From assembly GCF_034366625.1 (NCBI RefSeq), contig NZ_JAXMIH010000006.1, positions 496,001 through 560,000 on the forward strand: DNA of 64,000 nucleotides. The letters are read 5' to 3'. This DNA comes from Prosthecobacter sp. GTDB lineage: Bacteria > Verrucomicrobiota > Verrucomicrobiia > Verrucomicrobiales > Verrucomicrobiaceae. The translations under genes were made by a program, and so were the position numbers. The notes beneath the pieces are model-generated. The model did not search any database, was not told where the DNA came from, and saw only the letters and a program-made list of their open reading frames with translations. This document shows, one piece after another, positions 49,240 through 58,804 of this stretch (the stretch's first letter is position 1; the number at the start of each line of letters is the position of its first letter).

Positions 49240-50673
49240 TCACGCCAACAACTCACGAATCACATGCCCATGCACATCCGTGAGGCGGCGGTCGATGCCG
49301 TTGTGGCGGACGGTCAGTTTTTCGTGATTGATGCCGAGCAGGTGCATCATCGTGGCATGGATGTCGTAGCAGGTCGTGGGATTCGCGCGGTCGAGCGGCT
49401 TGTAGCCCCACTGGTCACTCTCCCCTGCAGTAACACCGCCTTTGATGCCACCGCCGCAGAGCCAGTTCGTGAAGACGTAAGGGTTGTGGTCGCGGCCTTT
49501 GCCGCCCTGTGTGCTCGGCATTCGTCCAAACTCGGTCGTCCAGAGAATGATCGTCTCGTCGAGTAACCCGCGCTGTTTTAAATCGAGAATGAGTGCTGAA
49601 ACGGCCTTCGCCATGCCCCAGGCGAGCGGGCCATGATCACGCTCGACATCTTCGTGGCTGTCCCAGTTGCGACGCGGGAAACCGTTGTCGTTGCCGCTCC
49701 AGATTTGCACGAATCGCACGCCACGTTCGAGCAAACGGCGCGCAGCGAGACACTTGCGGCCCATGTAGTCAGCTTCTTCTTCGGGATTGATCTCGGTAGG
49801 CCAGACTTTGCGATGCTCCTGAATCCCATACATCGCCTTCATCGCATCACTCTCATGGCTGATGTCCAGCGCCTCAGGCGCGGCGAGCTGCATCTTCGCG
49901 GCGAGTTCGTAGCTCTTGATGCGTGAGTCGAGACGGCTGTCTTCCTCGCGCTGTTGCATGTGCTTGCGGTTCAACTGCTCCAGCAGCTCAAATCCGCCTC
50001 GATCTGACCGCGCCGAGATGTAGCGGCCTGATTTGTGAGGGAACAGATCTGCAATCGGCGTCTCCGCTTCGGGATAAATGATCGTTCCCGCATGCTGAGA
50101 GGGCAAAAAAGCGCTGTCCCAGTTCTTCGGACCATTGGAGGCAAATCCACGATGATCAGGCAGCACGACGAAGGTCGGCAAATTGTCGCTCAGCGATCCA
50201 AGCGCATAACTCACCCAGCAGCCCATGCCCGGAAAGCCAGGTAGATTGAAGCCCGTGGCCTGCAGCAGCGTGCCCTGCGAATGCACGCCGGTCTTGCCTA
50301 CCATGTTATGCACGAAGGCCATGTCGTCAGCACAAGCTCCGAGCGGTGCGACGGCCTCACTGAGCATTCTGCCGCTTTGCCCGTATGGTTTGAACTCCCA
50401 CACCGGCTTCTTCCACGGCCCGAGGCCATTTTGAAACGCCTCCACGGCTTCGCCGAAATTGGACTCCTCACCGTGGTGTTTGATCAGCGCCGGTTTGAAA
50501 TCAAACAAATCAATGTGCGACGCCGCGCCGCCCATGAAGAGCTGCACCACGCGTTTCGCCTTGGGCGCGATGACTTGCGAGCGATGCGCCGTCTCCGCCG
50601 CATTCAGCGAGGCAAACGCGAGCGCGCCGAAACCTTGTCCGGCGGTTTGAAGAAGCTGGCGGCGGGTGAGCAT
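49240..50673 (-). CDS. DUF1501 protein, Tat-exported
   Basis: 477 residues from the ATG at 50673; an in-frame ATG at 50694 would add seven residues ahead of the Tat motif. The leader is TRRQLLQTAGQGFGALAFASLNAA. The core has KRVVQLFMGGAASHIDLFDFKP, FVHNMVGKTGVHSQGTLLQATG, FVVLPDHRG, RFVQIWSGNDNGFPRRNWDSHED, ILWTTEFGRMPSTQGG and the close LTDVHGHVIRELLA. No DUF1553 gene stands beside it, unlike the others; the nearest unpaired one is at 58805. Confidence 0.92.
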   Translation of the reverse strand: MLTRRQLLQTAGQGFGALAFASLNAAETAHRSQVIAPKAKRVVQLFMGGAASHIDLFDFKPALIKHHGEESNFGEAVEAFQNGLGPWKKPVWEFKPYGQSGRMLSEAVAPLGACADDMAFVHNMVGKTGVHSQGTLLQATGFNLPGFPGMGCWVSYALGSLSDNLPTFVVLPDHRGFASNGPKNWDSAFLPSQHAGTIIYPEAETPIADLFPHKSGRYISARSDRGGFELLEQLNRKHMQQREEDSRLDSRIKSYELAAKMQLAAPEALDISHESDAMKAMYGIQEHRKVWPTEINPEEEADYMGRKCLAARRLLERGVRFVQIWSGNDNGFPRRNWDSHEDVERDHGPLAWGMAKAVSALILDLKQRGLLDETIILWTTEFGRMPSTQGGKGRDHNPYVFTNWLCGGGIKGGVTAGESDQWGYKPLDRANPTTCYDIHATMMHLLGINHEKLTVRHNGIDRRLTDVHGHVIRELLA

Positions 50674-50733
50674 GGTGGAGTGTGCCTGAATCATACGCGG
50701 CCGGCGAGTTCGTCTTTGTCACGCAATCGCGGA

Positions 50734-52350
50734 TCACTTCACGATCATCCATGGCAGCCAATACGCCTGCGCCATCACCAGCAGGCCCATGAGCAGTGCC
50801 AGCGCCACGCTGTGCCAGAAGACACTACGCAGCACGGTACCCGCGTCGGGACTGTCGGGATGGCCACCCGTCGCCACAGCGGCGACCACGATGCTTTGCG
50901 CGTCGATCATCTTGCCCATCACGCCGCCACTGCTGTTCGACGCCGCCATGTGAATCGGCGAGAGATGCAGTTGGTTCGCGGTGACTTGCTGGAGATTGCC
51001 GAAAAGCACGTTCGACGAAGTGTCGCTTCCCGTGAGCGCCACGCCGAGCCAGCCGATGATCGGCGAGAAGAAGGGAAACAGTACTCCGGTGTCGGCCATC
51101 ATGAGGCCCATCGTCGTGTCTGTGCCGCTGTAGCGTGTCACATAACCGAGCGCGAGCATGAGCGATATCGTCAGCAGCGGCACGCGCAGCTTCCAAATCG
51201 TCACGCCATACAATTTAAGCAAACGCATTGGCGACAGGCCGAGGCACAGCCCCGCCGCCATGCCTGCGAGCAGCGCTGCCGTGCCGGTGGCGCTCAGCGC
51301 GTTGAATTTGAACACCGCCTTCTCCAGCTCGGCATGAACGACGACCGGCGGCACGCGCTCTACCATCTTGTGCAGTAGCGGCACCTCGATCTCCTGATTG
51401 AAGACACCGTTCAAACCGCTTTTCACCGCCGGCATGCCCCAGCAGAACACAAAGGCCGTCAAAAACACCCACGGCAGCCACGCCTTCCACGGTGAAGCTT
51501 CGCGCACTTCTGCCACCACAGGTTTTTCGGCGGCATCCTTCGGCTTCCACACCTTCATAAACAGCACCAGCACTGCCATCGCCACCACCGCGCTCACGAT
51601 GTCCACCAGCCACGGCCCGTGGTAGTTGCTCATCACGAACTGCATCACGCCAAAGCTCGCGCCTGTCACGAAGCACGCCGGCCACACGCCCAACATCCCA
51701 CGCACGCCGACCTGCGCCGCCACCAACCAGAACGGCACGATCAACGAGAACACCGGCAACTGCCGCCCGACCATCGCACTCAGTGACATGAGATCTAGAC
51801 CCGTAATGTCCGCCAGCGTCGTCAACGGTGTGCCGAGAGACCCAAACGCCACTGGCGCGGTGTTGCCGATGAGCGCCAGCTTTGCAGCTTCGAGCGGTTT
51901 GAATCCGAGACCGATCATGAGCGCCCCCGTGATCGCCACCGGCGCTCCAAAGCCCGCCGCACCTTCGATGAACGCACCAAAGGCAAAGGCGATGAGCAGC
52001 GCTTGAATTCGCCGATCACTCGAAACACTCGCGATCTGCCGCTGTAGCACCGCGAACTGCCCCGTCTCCACGCTCAGGTTATAAACAAACATCGCGTTCA
52101 ACACGATCCAGCCGATGGGAAACAGCCCAAACACCGCTCCGTTCACCGCCGCCATGCCCGCCATCGACGCCGGCATGTGATAGACAAACATCGCGATCAA
52201 CAGCGCCACCACCAACCCAGCCAGCGCCGCGATCTGCGCCCGCACATGCCAGAACGCCAGCAATCCAAGCAACGTCACCACTGGCACCGCCGCCACCAGC
52301 GAGGAAAGGATCAAACTGCCGAGTGGATCGTAATTTTGGGACCAGGTCAT
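50734..52350 (-). CDS. lldP: L-lactate/glycolate permease (LctP family)
   Basis: 538 residues with about twelve or more membrane segments. LctP-family features are YNLSVETGQFAVLQRQIASVSSDRRIQALLIAFAFGAFIEGAAGFGAPVAITGALMIGLGF and GWLGVALTGSDTSSNVLFGNLQ. LldP and its paralogue GlcA import L-lactate, D-lactate and glycolate with protons. Because glcDEF follow nearby, glycolate is a likely substrate. The ATG at 52350 overlaps the stop of the small membrane protein by four bases. The gene symbol is by family; glcA would be equally reasonable. Confidence 0.92.
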   Translation of the reverse strand: MTWSQNYDPLGSLILSSLVAAVPVVTLLGLLAFWHVRAQIAALAGLVVALLIAMFVYHMPASMAGMAAVNGAVFGLFPIGWIVLNAMFVYNLSVETGQFAVLQRQIASVSSDRRIQALLIAFAFGAFIEGAAGFGAPVAITGALMIGLGFKPLEAAKLALIGNTAPVAFGSLGTPLTTLADITGLDLMSLSAMVGRQLPVFSLIVPFWLVAAQVGVRGMLGVWPACFVTGASFGVMQFVMSNYHGPWLVDIVSAVVAMAVLVLFMKVWKPKDAAEKPVVAEVREASPWKAWLPWVFLTAFVFCWGMPAVKSGLNGVFNQEIEVPLLHKMVERVPPVVVHAELEKAVFKFNALSATGTAALLAGMAAGLCLGLSPMRLLKLYGVTIWKLRVPLLTISLMLALGYVTRYSGTDTTMGLMMADTGVLFPFFSPIIGWLGVALTGSDTSSNVLFGNLQQVTANQLHLSPIHMAASNSSGGVMGKMIDAQSIVVAAVATGGHPDSPDAGTVLRSVFWHSVALALLMGLLVMAQAYWLPWMIVK

Positions 52351-52646
52351 GGTAGAGGTTGTGGTTTCAGCAGAGCTTTGCCCGATTTTACGAAGTCCCA
52401 GCCCCATGCCAGAACAAACAGATGAAACAAGATCAGAATGGCTGTGCCCCACCAGGTGGTGCAGTCGATCCTGAAGCCGTCAATGACGAGCGAGGGGCCG
52501 GTGATCCACGGTGCGCTAACAGATACCGGGCCCGTCAGAAACCAGTGAATCACAATCCCCAGCAACCCCAGCGTGCTGAACGCGATGAGCAGCCAGCCAA
52601 AGCAGCGCTTCAAAAAGCGAAGCAGGGTTTTGGTTCGGGTTATCAT
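52347..52646 (-). CDS. Small membrane protein coupled to the permease
   Basis: 99 residues from the ATG at 52646; a GTG at 52658 is an alternative. It has two hydrophobic segments (CFGWLLIAFSTLGLLGIVIHWFL and AILILFHLFVLAWGWDFV). No family is recognised. Its stop overlaps the permease start, so it may be an accessory subunit or a translational leader for the permease. Confidence 0.65.
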   Translation of the reverse strand: MITRTKTLLRFLKRCFGWLLIAFSTLGLLGIVIHWFLTGPVSVSAPWITGPSLVIDGFRIDCTTWWGTAILILFHLFVLAWGWDFVKSGKALLKPQPLP

Positions 52647-52706
52647 GATTGCTGACACGAAGTTAAACCAATCGCATCACGACAGGCAACATTTGCGTCA
52701 CTTGCC

Positions 52707-53618
52707 TTAGAACAGGATGTTCTCAATAAACTTCGTCAGGTGTTCCGGCACCTTCCGGTGCCGCCGCGTCACCACCACCAGTTCGCGCTCAAACCGTGGT
52801 TCCAGCGTGACCAGTTTCAGAGAATGCTTCCGCCGATAGAGTGCCAGCGCCCGGATCGGCACGAAACTCACGCCCAGTCCGCTTGCCACCAGATTGATGA
52901 TCAAATCAAAGCTGTCGGCCTCCATCAACGGCTCCACTGCCAGTCCCTGACGTTTCATCCAGCGATGCAGCAGCTTTCCTGTTGTCGTCACCTCTTGAAT
53001 CAGCAACCAAGGCTGTTTCGCGGCCCATTTCAGCACTTCGGCACGCTTCGTCGGCAACGGCTTTGCTCCCTCCGGTTCATGCGCGATCAACGTGAAGGCA
53101 TCTTTGAATCGATGTGTCACTTTTAGCGTCTGCGGCAGCTTGGATGGGATGCAGAAGACTCCAATATCGATGTCATGCTGTTCGATGCCCTGCATGATCT
53201 CCGTGCTCGAAAGATAGGACACCGCGCAGTTCACCTGCGGCAGCCGCTGGCGATTCGCATGAAAAAATCCGGGCATGTAGGCCCCCGATACCGTGCGCGA
53301 AAGTCCCACGCGCACCAGCGGCTTGGTTGAAGCAAACTCCGTCTGCAAACCCTCCAGCGTCGAAGCCACGCCGCCCAGCAGCTTCGCCGATTCCGCGAAC
53401 AAATAGCGGCCCGCCTCCGTCACCGCAACGCTGCGTGTCGTACGGTTGAGCAAATCAACTCCCAAGCGCTGTTCCAAAGCCTGCATCTGCCTTGTGAGCG
53501 CACTTTGCGTCAGTCCCGCTTCCCGCGCCGCCTTTGTGAAGCTGTGATGCTTCACCACCAGATGAAACAGATGCAGGCTGTACAAATCGAACGGCTTTCG
53601 GGCTAGATACTCATGCAT
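52707..53618 (-). CDS. LysR-family transcriptional regulator
   Basis: 303 residues. The winged helix is clear: LYSLHLFHLVVKHHSFTKAAREAGLTQSALTRQMQALEQRLGVDLLNRTTRSVAVTEAG. The effector domain (VRVGLSRTVSGAYMPGFF onwards, to the FVPIRALALYRR segment) is typical. The start codon at 53618 lies inside a 34-base palindrome shared with the promoter region of the divergent ferredoxin gene, so autoregulation is likely. It probably controls glycolate or lactate transport and oxidation. The effector is unknown. Confidence 0.9.
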   Translation of the reverse strand: MHEYLARKPFDLYSLHLFHLVVKHHSFTKAAREAGLTQSALTRQMQALEQRLGVDLLNRTTRSVAVTEAGRYLFAESAKLLGGVASTLEGLQTEFASTKPLVRVGLSRTVSGAYMPGFFHANRQRLPQVNCAVSYLSSTEIMQGIEQHDIDIGVFCIPSKLPQTLKVTHRFKDAFTLIAHEPEGAKPLPTKRAEVLKWAAKQPWLLIQEVTTTGKLLHRWMKRQGLAVEPLMEADSFDLIINLVASGLGVSFVPIRALALYRRKHSLKLVTLEPRFERELVVVTRRHRKVPEHLTKFIENILF

Positions 53619-53647
53619 TATTAGCAATAAACGATGCTATTAATGCA
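53614..53647. promoter_or_regulatory. Candidate LysR operator
   Basis: Arms TGCATTATTAGCA (53614-53626) and TGCTATTAATGCA (53635-53647) are inverted repeats matching at 12 of 13 positions around an eight-base spacer. The site covers the LysR start codon and precedes the divergent ferredoxin by about 50 bases. Size and position fit a LysR recognition site for autoregulation and control of the divergent gene. Confidence 0.72.
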
Positions 53648-53699
53648 CTTCACTCAATAATCAGGCGTGCGACTGTCAGCGCATCAACCCGCCCACACC

Positions 53700-53930
53700 A
53701 TGCCTGATCCCAACAACCGCCATCCTGAGAACGTCCCCGGTCGCTATTATGTCGATGACACCTGCATCGACTGCGGCCTTTGCCCCTCCACCGCGCCGGA
53801 CTTTTTCCGTCGTCATGACGAAGGCGGCTACAGCATCGTTTATCGTCAACCTGTCACTGAAGTCGAAGTCGGCCTTGCCGACGAAGCCCGCCTTGGCTGC
53901 CCTACTGAATCCATCGGCAACGACGGCTGA
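53700..53930 (+). CDS. Single-cluster ferredoxin
   Basis: 76 residues. CIDCGLC and the later GCPTESI give the CxxCxxC...CP set that holds one [4Fe-4S] cluster. The rest (GRYYVDDTCIDCGLCPSTAPDFF) matches short ferredoxins. It is divergent from LysR and convergent with glcF (two bases apart). It may accept electrons from the glycolate oxidase complex; this is by position only. The ATG at 53700 gives the usual short N-terminus. Confidence 0.88.
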   Translation: MPDPNNRHPENVPGRYYVDDTCIDCGLCPSTAPDFFRRHDEGGYSIVYRQPVTEVEVGLADEARLGCPTESIGNDG

Positions 53931-53932
53931 AG

Positions 53933-55174
53933 TCACTTCAGTGCATCACGCAGAATTTGCAGCGTATGCCGCACCTCGATGTTCGAGCCGAGTTTCTTCA
54001 AATGCAGCCGCAACTGCGTCAGGCAGCCGATGTTGCCCGAGGCGATGACTTCGGCACCAGTTGCGATTACGGCGCGCGCTTTCTGTTCGCCGAGCGAGGT
54101 GGCGATCTCGGGCTGATCCATGTTGTAGCTACCGGCGCTGCCGCAGCAGAGGTGCGCATCGGTGATTTCGAGGAGTTCGAGGCCGGGAATCGCACGCAGG
54201 AGATCGCGTGGCTGCCGCCGCACATTCTGAGCGTTCGCGAGGTGGCAGGCGTCGTGGTAGGCGACTTTGAGGTTCGTTTCGCGCAACGGCTCGCGCAGAC
54301 CAAGCTTTATCAAAAACACGCTCACATCCATGACGCAATGGCGGAAGCGCTCCGCGCGCGCTTCATCTGAGGTGCCGCGCAAAACGAGATGATACTCGTG
54401 CATTGCCGAGCCGCAGCCTGCGGCGTTGGTCAGGATCGCATCCACATCATCAGGAAAGGCATTCAGGTTCTGCCGTGCGAATTTTTGTGCTGCTGCGAGA
54501 TCGCCCGTGTGCCAGGCGAGGCCACCGCAGCAGCCTTGCGTGCGTGGAATGACAACTTCGACGCCGTTGCGAGTGAGCACCTCAATCGTAGCGGTGTTGA
54601 TGTCGGGATCGAGCACCTGCTGAGCACAGCCGGTGAGCAAGGCCACGCGGGCACGCTTTTCGCCGATGGCGGGATTCACCTCGGCCAATAATTCTGCGGG
54701 TGGAAGCTTATCGGGCACGAGTTCGAGCATCGACTGCCACTTCTTCGGCAACACGGCTTTCCCAAGTCTCCCAAACCACATCGCCACGCGGAATCGCGAG
54801 GGATACGGAATCGTCTGCGTCGTGACAAAGCGCCGTACACGCTCCAGCAGGCCGCGTTTCATCTTCGAGGCTGCCACAGCACGAAACGGACTGATCAAAT
54901 CGCGATACGGCACGCCGCTCGGACAGGCCGGTTCACACGCCAGACAGCCGAGACAGCGGTCCACATGCGGCTGTGCGGCCTCGAAGCTCATCTTGCCTTC
55001 GAGAACCTCCTTCATCAGCACGATGCGTCCACGCGGCGTGTCCATCTCCTGTCCGAGTTCGTGATAGGTCGGGCATGCTGCCAAGCAAAACCCGCAATGC
55101 ACGCACGCCGACACCGCTTTCGCCATCGGTTCGCCCAGCGGGCCGAATTTTTCGGTTGGAATGGCGTGCAGCAT
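53933..55174 (-). CDS. glcF: Glycolate oxidase iron-sulfur subunit
   Basis: 413 residues. Two [4Fe-4S] motifs are present near the N-terminus, CVHCGFCLAACP and CLGCLACEPACP. Two CCG-type domains follow with TQGCCGGLAWHTGD and AHLCCGSAGSYN. GlcF passes electrons from the flavin subunits to the respiratory chain. Its ATG overlaps the glcE stop by one base (TGATG). It converges on the ferredoxin gene. Confidence 0.95.
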   Translation of the reverse strand: MLHAIPTEKFGPLGEPMAKAVSACVHCGFCLAACPTYHELGQEMDTPRGRIVLMKEVLEGKMSFEAAQPHVDRCLGCLACEPACPSGVPYRDLISPFRAVAASKMKRGLLERVRRFVTTQTIPYPSRFRVAMWFGRLGKAVLPKKWQSMLELVPDKLPPAELLAEVNPAIGEKRARVALLTGCAQQVLDPDINTATIEVLTRNGVEVVIPRTQGCCGGLAWHTGDLAAAQKFARQNLNAFPDDVDAILTNAAGCGSAMHEYHLVLRGTSDEARAERFRHCVMDVSVFLIKLGLREPLRETNLKVAYHDACHLANAQNVRRQPRDLLRAIPGLELLEITDAHLCCGSAGSYNMDQPEIATSLGEQKARAVIATGAEVIASGNIGCLTQLRLHLKKLGSNIEVRHTLQILRDALK

Positions 55175-56118
55175 CAGTCGTCAAGAGTTGGAAAATGGTT
55201 CTGCGGATCGAGCGCCTGCTTCACCGCAGCTTCGATGGCAAAGCGCGGTCTGCCGCCGATCCACAGCGGGAAATCGCCGCGCAGCGTGAGACCACGAGAC
55301 GGAAGCATGGTCGAGAAAGCCACGTTGCCGCCGCAACTCACATGCGCGGCTTTGAAATCGCCGATTTGATCCGGCGTGAGGTCGGTTTTGAAATTCCAGC
55401 GTGTCTCGCAAATCTCGTTCCAGATGGCGTTGTCGATGATTTCGCCGCCGATCTCCTTCGCGAGAACTTCGAGGGCTTTTCCAGGTCCCGCGAGCCGCAC
55501 GAGCATGGTTTCGCCGCCGGGCAAAACATCGAGCGCATCGGCCTCGAAGCGTGAATTGGCGATGCAGGCCATCCTGTCGGCATCGAAAGGCATTTCGAGC
55601 GTCAGCATCGATTCACGACGTGGAAACACCTTGAAGGTCACTTCACCGATCACACCGAATCTGCCGAGACTGCCGACCAAAAACTTCGGCACATCAAATC
55701 CAGCCGCGTTTTTGACGACCTTGCCGCCCAGTCTCAGCAAACGGCCCATGCCATCGACAAACCGCACGCCGAGGATGAAATCGCGCACGCCACCATAGCG
55801 GAAGCGTCCCGGTCCGCTCAAACCGCTCGCCACCACGCCGCCAATGGTGCTGCCCGCCTCGACGAGCATCGGATCAAACGGCAGATACTGCCCCTTCTCC
55901 GCCAGCGCCGCGATGATCTCCCTCACCGGCGTTCCGGCGAGAGCGGTGAAGGTGAACTCGCTCGGCTCATACTCCGTGATGCCGCGCAACTGCCGCGTCG
56001 AAATCTTCACCGCATCGACGGCAGATAAACGCGGTTTCGTCTCCGCACCCACGGCGAGCACGCGCGGTGCGGAAAGCACGGCGTCGCGGAGTTCGGTGAG
56101 TGATGAAGGAGTGATCAT
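55174..56118 (-). CDS. glcE: Glycolate oxidase FAD-binding subunit
   Basis: 314 residues, shorter than the about 350 of E. coli GlcE. FAD-binding PCMH features are [50 protein letters not shown] and [27 protein letters not shown]. The C-terminus ([25 protein letters not shown]) keeps the DPxNxF close. The ATG at 56118 overlaps the glcD stop by four bases. The longer frame upstream is antisense-free read-through into glcD and is rejected. Confidence 0.93.
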   Translation of the reverse strand: MITPSSLTELRDAVLSAPRVLAVGAETKPRLSAVDAVKISTRQLRGITEYEPSEFTFTALAGTPVREIIAALAEKGQYLPFDPMLVEAGSTIGGVVASGLSGPGRFRYGGVRDFILGVRFVDGMGRLLRLGGKVVKNAAGFDVPKFLVGSLGRFGVIGEVTFKVFPRRESMLTLEMPFDADRMACIANSRFEADALDVLPGGETMLVRLAGPGKALEVLAKEIGGEIIDNAIWNEICETRWNFKTDLTPDQIGDFKAAHVSCGGNVAFSTMLPSRGLTLRGDFPLWIGGRPRFAIEAAVKQALDPQNHFPTLDD

Positions 56119-57557
56119 TCGCGTGAAATGACGCCGGCCTTCTCCAGCGGATGCAGACCGACATGCGACAAGGCGGGTGCTTCTTTGCCAGGGAACATCT
56201 TGCCCGGATTGGCGATGCCGAGGGGATCGAAGGCGGCGCGGAGGCGCTGCATGCAGTCGATCTCGTCGGCGGTGAACATGTCGGGCAGGAAGTCGCGTTT
56301 CTCGACGCCGATGCCGTGTTCGCCGGTGATGGAGCCGCCCATCTCGACGCACATCTTCAAGATGCGACCGGCGAGATCTTCGGCGCGCTGCAATGCGCCT
56401 TCCTCGCGGCCATCGAACAGGATGAGCGGATGCAGATTGCCATCGCCAGCGTGGAAGACGTTTGCGACGCGGATGTTCGACTCGCGTGCCATTTCGGCGA
56501 TGCGGCGCAGTGCTTCGCCGAGTTTGCGACGCGGCACGACACCATCCTGCACGATGAAATCGGGCGACAGACGGCCCACAGCGCTGAAGGCGCTCTTACG
56601 GCCTTTCCAGATCGCGGCGCGTTCTTCCGCATCGCGTGCGGGACGCATTTCGACGGGCTGGCTGGCGGCGAGGATCGTGTCCAACCGCTCGCGTTCGATG
56701 GCGACAACTTCGCGCGGGCCTTCGAGTTCGACGATGAGCACGGCCTCGCATCCCGGCGGATATTCGGCATGAACCGCCGCGACTGCAGCCTCAAGCGCGA
56801 GCGCATCCATGATCTCGATGGCTCCAGGCAGCAATCCGCTCGCGATCACGGCGGAGACGGCGTCGCCCGCTTGTTCGAGCGTGCGATAACCGGCGAGCAC
56901 GGTGTGGAAGCATTCGGGCTTCGGCAAAAGCTGGAGTGTGATCTCCAATGCAATGCCAAACAGGCCTTCGTTGCCGGTGAACAGGCCGCACCAGTCAGGC
57001 CCGAGCCGTTCGCGGCTGCCGCCACCCCATTCGACGACCTCACCGGCGCCTAGCACGGCCTTGATGCCGAGGATGTGGTTCGCGGTCATGCCGTATTTGA
57101 GGCAATGCGCGCCGCCAGAGTTGAAGGCGACGTTCCCACCGATGGTGCAGATGCTTTGTGACGAAGGATCGGGCGCGTAATGCAATCCAAACGGTGTCGC
57201 AGCCGTCGTGACCTGCGTGTTGATTACGCCGGGCTCGACGACGGCCATGCGCTGTGTGGGATCGAGCTTCAGGATGCGATTCAGACGATTGAGCGCGATG
57301 ACGATGCCTTCCGCGATGGGCAGTGATCCGCCCGACAAACTGGTGCCGCTGCCGCGTGCGACGAACGGCAGCTTCAATTCATGACAGAGCCGCACGATGG
57401 CGGTGACTTCGTCCGTCGTCTCCGGCACGACGACGGCGAGCGGCCGTGTGCGAAAGGCGGTGAGACCGTCGCTTTCGTAAGCGGCAAGTTCCACCGGACG
57501 CATGAGCAGACGCTCCGGCGGTAACAACGCTGCCAGACGATCAAGCGCGGTGGACAT
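56115..57557 (-). CDS. glcD: Glycolate oxidase catalytic subunit
   Basis: 480 residues, standard length. The FAD-binding domain has [32 protein letters not shown] and [26 protein letters not shown]. The C-terminal FAD-oxidase domain has [14 protein letters not shown] and [17 protein letters not shown]. It oxidises glycolate (or D-lactate) to glyoxylate with GlcE and GlcF in the membrane-associated complex. It follows the aminotransferase gene by 11 bases and is coupled to glcE. Confidence 0.95.
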   Translation of the reverse strand: MSTALDRLAALLPPERLLMRPVELAAYESDGLTAFRTRPLAVVVPETTDEVTAIVRLCHELKLPFVARGSGTSLSGGSLPIAEGIVIALNRLNRILKLDPTQRMAVVEPGVINTQVTTAATPFGLHYAPDPSSQSICTIGGNVAFNSGGAHCLKYGMTANHILGIKAVLGAGEVVEWGGGSRERLGPDWCGLFTGNEGLFGIALEITLQLLPKPECFHTVLAGYRTLEQAGDAVSAVIASGLLPGAIEIMDALALEAAVAAVHAEYPPGCEAVLIVELEGPREVVAIERERLDTILAASQPVEMRPARDAEERAAIWKGRKSAFSAVGRLSPDFIVQDGVVPRRKLGEALRRIAEMARESNIRVANVFHAGDGNLHPLILFDGREEGALQRAEDLAGRILKMCVEMGGSITGEHGIGVEKRDFLPDMFTADEIDCMQRLRAAFDPLGIANPGKMFPGKEAPALSHVGLHPLEKAGVISRE

Positions 57558-57568
57558 GATCGGCTGGT

Positions 57569-58678
57569 TTATTTCAGCACGTTTTTCAGTGCCGTGAGCA
57601 CGAGATCGACGTTTCGCACGGTCGAGCCGTGGCCCATGAGGCCGATGCGCCAGGCTTTGCCGGCCATGACGCCGAGTCCGGCGCCGATTTCGATGCCGTA
57701 TTCTTCGAGCAGGCGCTTGCGCGTGCCAGCGTCATCGGCTCCGGCGGGGATGTGGATGCAATTGAGCGTGTGGAGCGAGTGCTTTGGCACATAGCTGATG
57801 CCCATCGCCTCCAATCCGGCACGCAGGCGCTGATGCATCTGCACGTGGCGGGCGATGCGGGCCTCCAATCCTTCCTCCAACACGATGGCGAGCGCCTCAC
57901 GCAAGGCGTAGGTCATGTTGATCGGCGCGGTGTGATGATACACGCGGCCACCGCCACCACCGAGGTAGTATTTGCGCAGCATCGAGACATCGAGGTACCA
58001 CGATTGCACTTTCGTTTTGCGCGCATCCATGACGGCGAGCGCACGGTCACCAAAACTCACAGGCGCGAGGCCGGGCGGGCAGCTCAGGCATTTCTGCGTG
58101 CCGCTGTAGATGGCGTCGATGCCCCAGTCATCGACCTTCAATTCGTGACCGCCGAGGCTGGTGACGGCATCGACGACGAGCAGCGCGCCTTTGCCATGCA
58201 CGATTTCGGCGAGGCCTTCGAGCGGCTGCAACGCGCCGGTGCTGGTCTCGGCATGCACAATGCCGACGAGTTTTGATTTCGGATGCTGATCGAGTGCGGC
58301 GGCGATTTGATCGAACGCGATGACATCGCCCCACGCGGCCTCAACGGCATGCACGGTGGCACCGCAGCGCTCCATGACATCTTTCATGCGCCCGCCGAAG
58401 ACGCCGTTCACGCAGACGATCACCTCGTCACCGGGTTCGATGAGATTGACAGCGATGCATTCCATCCCCGCCATGCCGGTGCCGCTGACGGGAAAGGTGA
58501 GCGCGTTCTTCGTGCGAAACACCTGACGAAGCATTTCGCAGACCTCATCCATGATGGCGACATACTGCGGATCAAGGTGGCCGAGCGTGGGCGCACCGAG
58601 GGCGCGCAGCACGCGTGATGGGACAGGACTGGGGCCAGGGCCGAGAAGGATGCGTTCAGCGGGATGTTGGGTGTTCAT
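57569..58678 (-). CDS. Alanine/serine-glyoxylate aminotransferase-type class V enzyme
   Basis: 369 residues. [52 protein letters not shown] and the PLP-lysine motif [13 protein letters not shown] (Lys 196) are typical of AGXT-type enzymes. [20 protein letters not shown] and the C-terminal [10 protein letters not shown] complete the family pattern. It would convert glyoxylate to glycine with alanine or serine as amino donor. It is the first gene of the glcDEF operon and would drain the glyoxylate made by GlcDEF. The ATG at 58678 removes an unlikely leader. Confidence 0.92.
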   Translation of the reverse strand: MNTQHPAERILLGPGPSPVPSRVLRALGAPTLGHLDPQYVAIMDEVCEMLRQVFRTKNALTFPVSGTGMAGMECIAVNLIEPGDEVIVCVNGVFGGRMKDVMERCGATVHAVEAAWGDVIAFDQIAAALDQHPKSKLVGIVHAETSTGALQPLEGLAEIVHGKGALLVVDAVTSLGGHELKVDDWGIDAIYSGTQKCLSCPPGLAPVSFGDRALAVMDARKTKVQSWYLDVSMLRKYYLGGGGGRVYHHTAPINMTYALREALAIVLEEGLEARIARHVQMHQRLRAGLEAMGISYVPKHSLHTLNCIHIPAGADDAGTRKRLLEEYGIEIGAGLGVMAGKAWRIGLMGHGSTVRNVDLVLTALKNVLK

Positions 58679-58718
58679 GGTTGAGAAGACGTGAGTATGA
58701 GCGGGGAGAGTTGGGAAC

Positions 58719-58798
58719 GTCAAGGCTTCGCCGTCAAAAGGTCAAGAGCGTCAAGCAGTGACCGTCTTGACTTCTTGACCACTCCTTGACCCCTTGAC
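58719..58798. repeat. GTCAAG/CTTGAC repeat cluster before the glycolate operon
   Basis: In 80 bases there are GTCAAG at 58719, 58741 and 58750 (plus GTCAAA at 58733), then CTTGAC four times (in the stretch 58765-58798) in opposite orientation. The two halves can fold into a long imperfect hairpin. It lies about 40 bases upstream of the aminotransferase start and 7 bases after the DUF1553 stop. The same hexamer is clustered at 13189-13280. It may be a terminator-like hairpin or a regulatory repeat. Confidence 0.6.
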
Positions 58799-58804
58799 TC
58801 GCCT

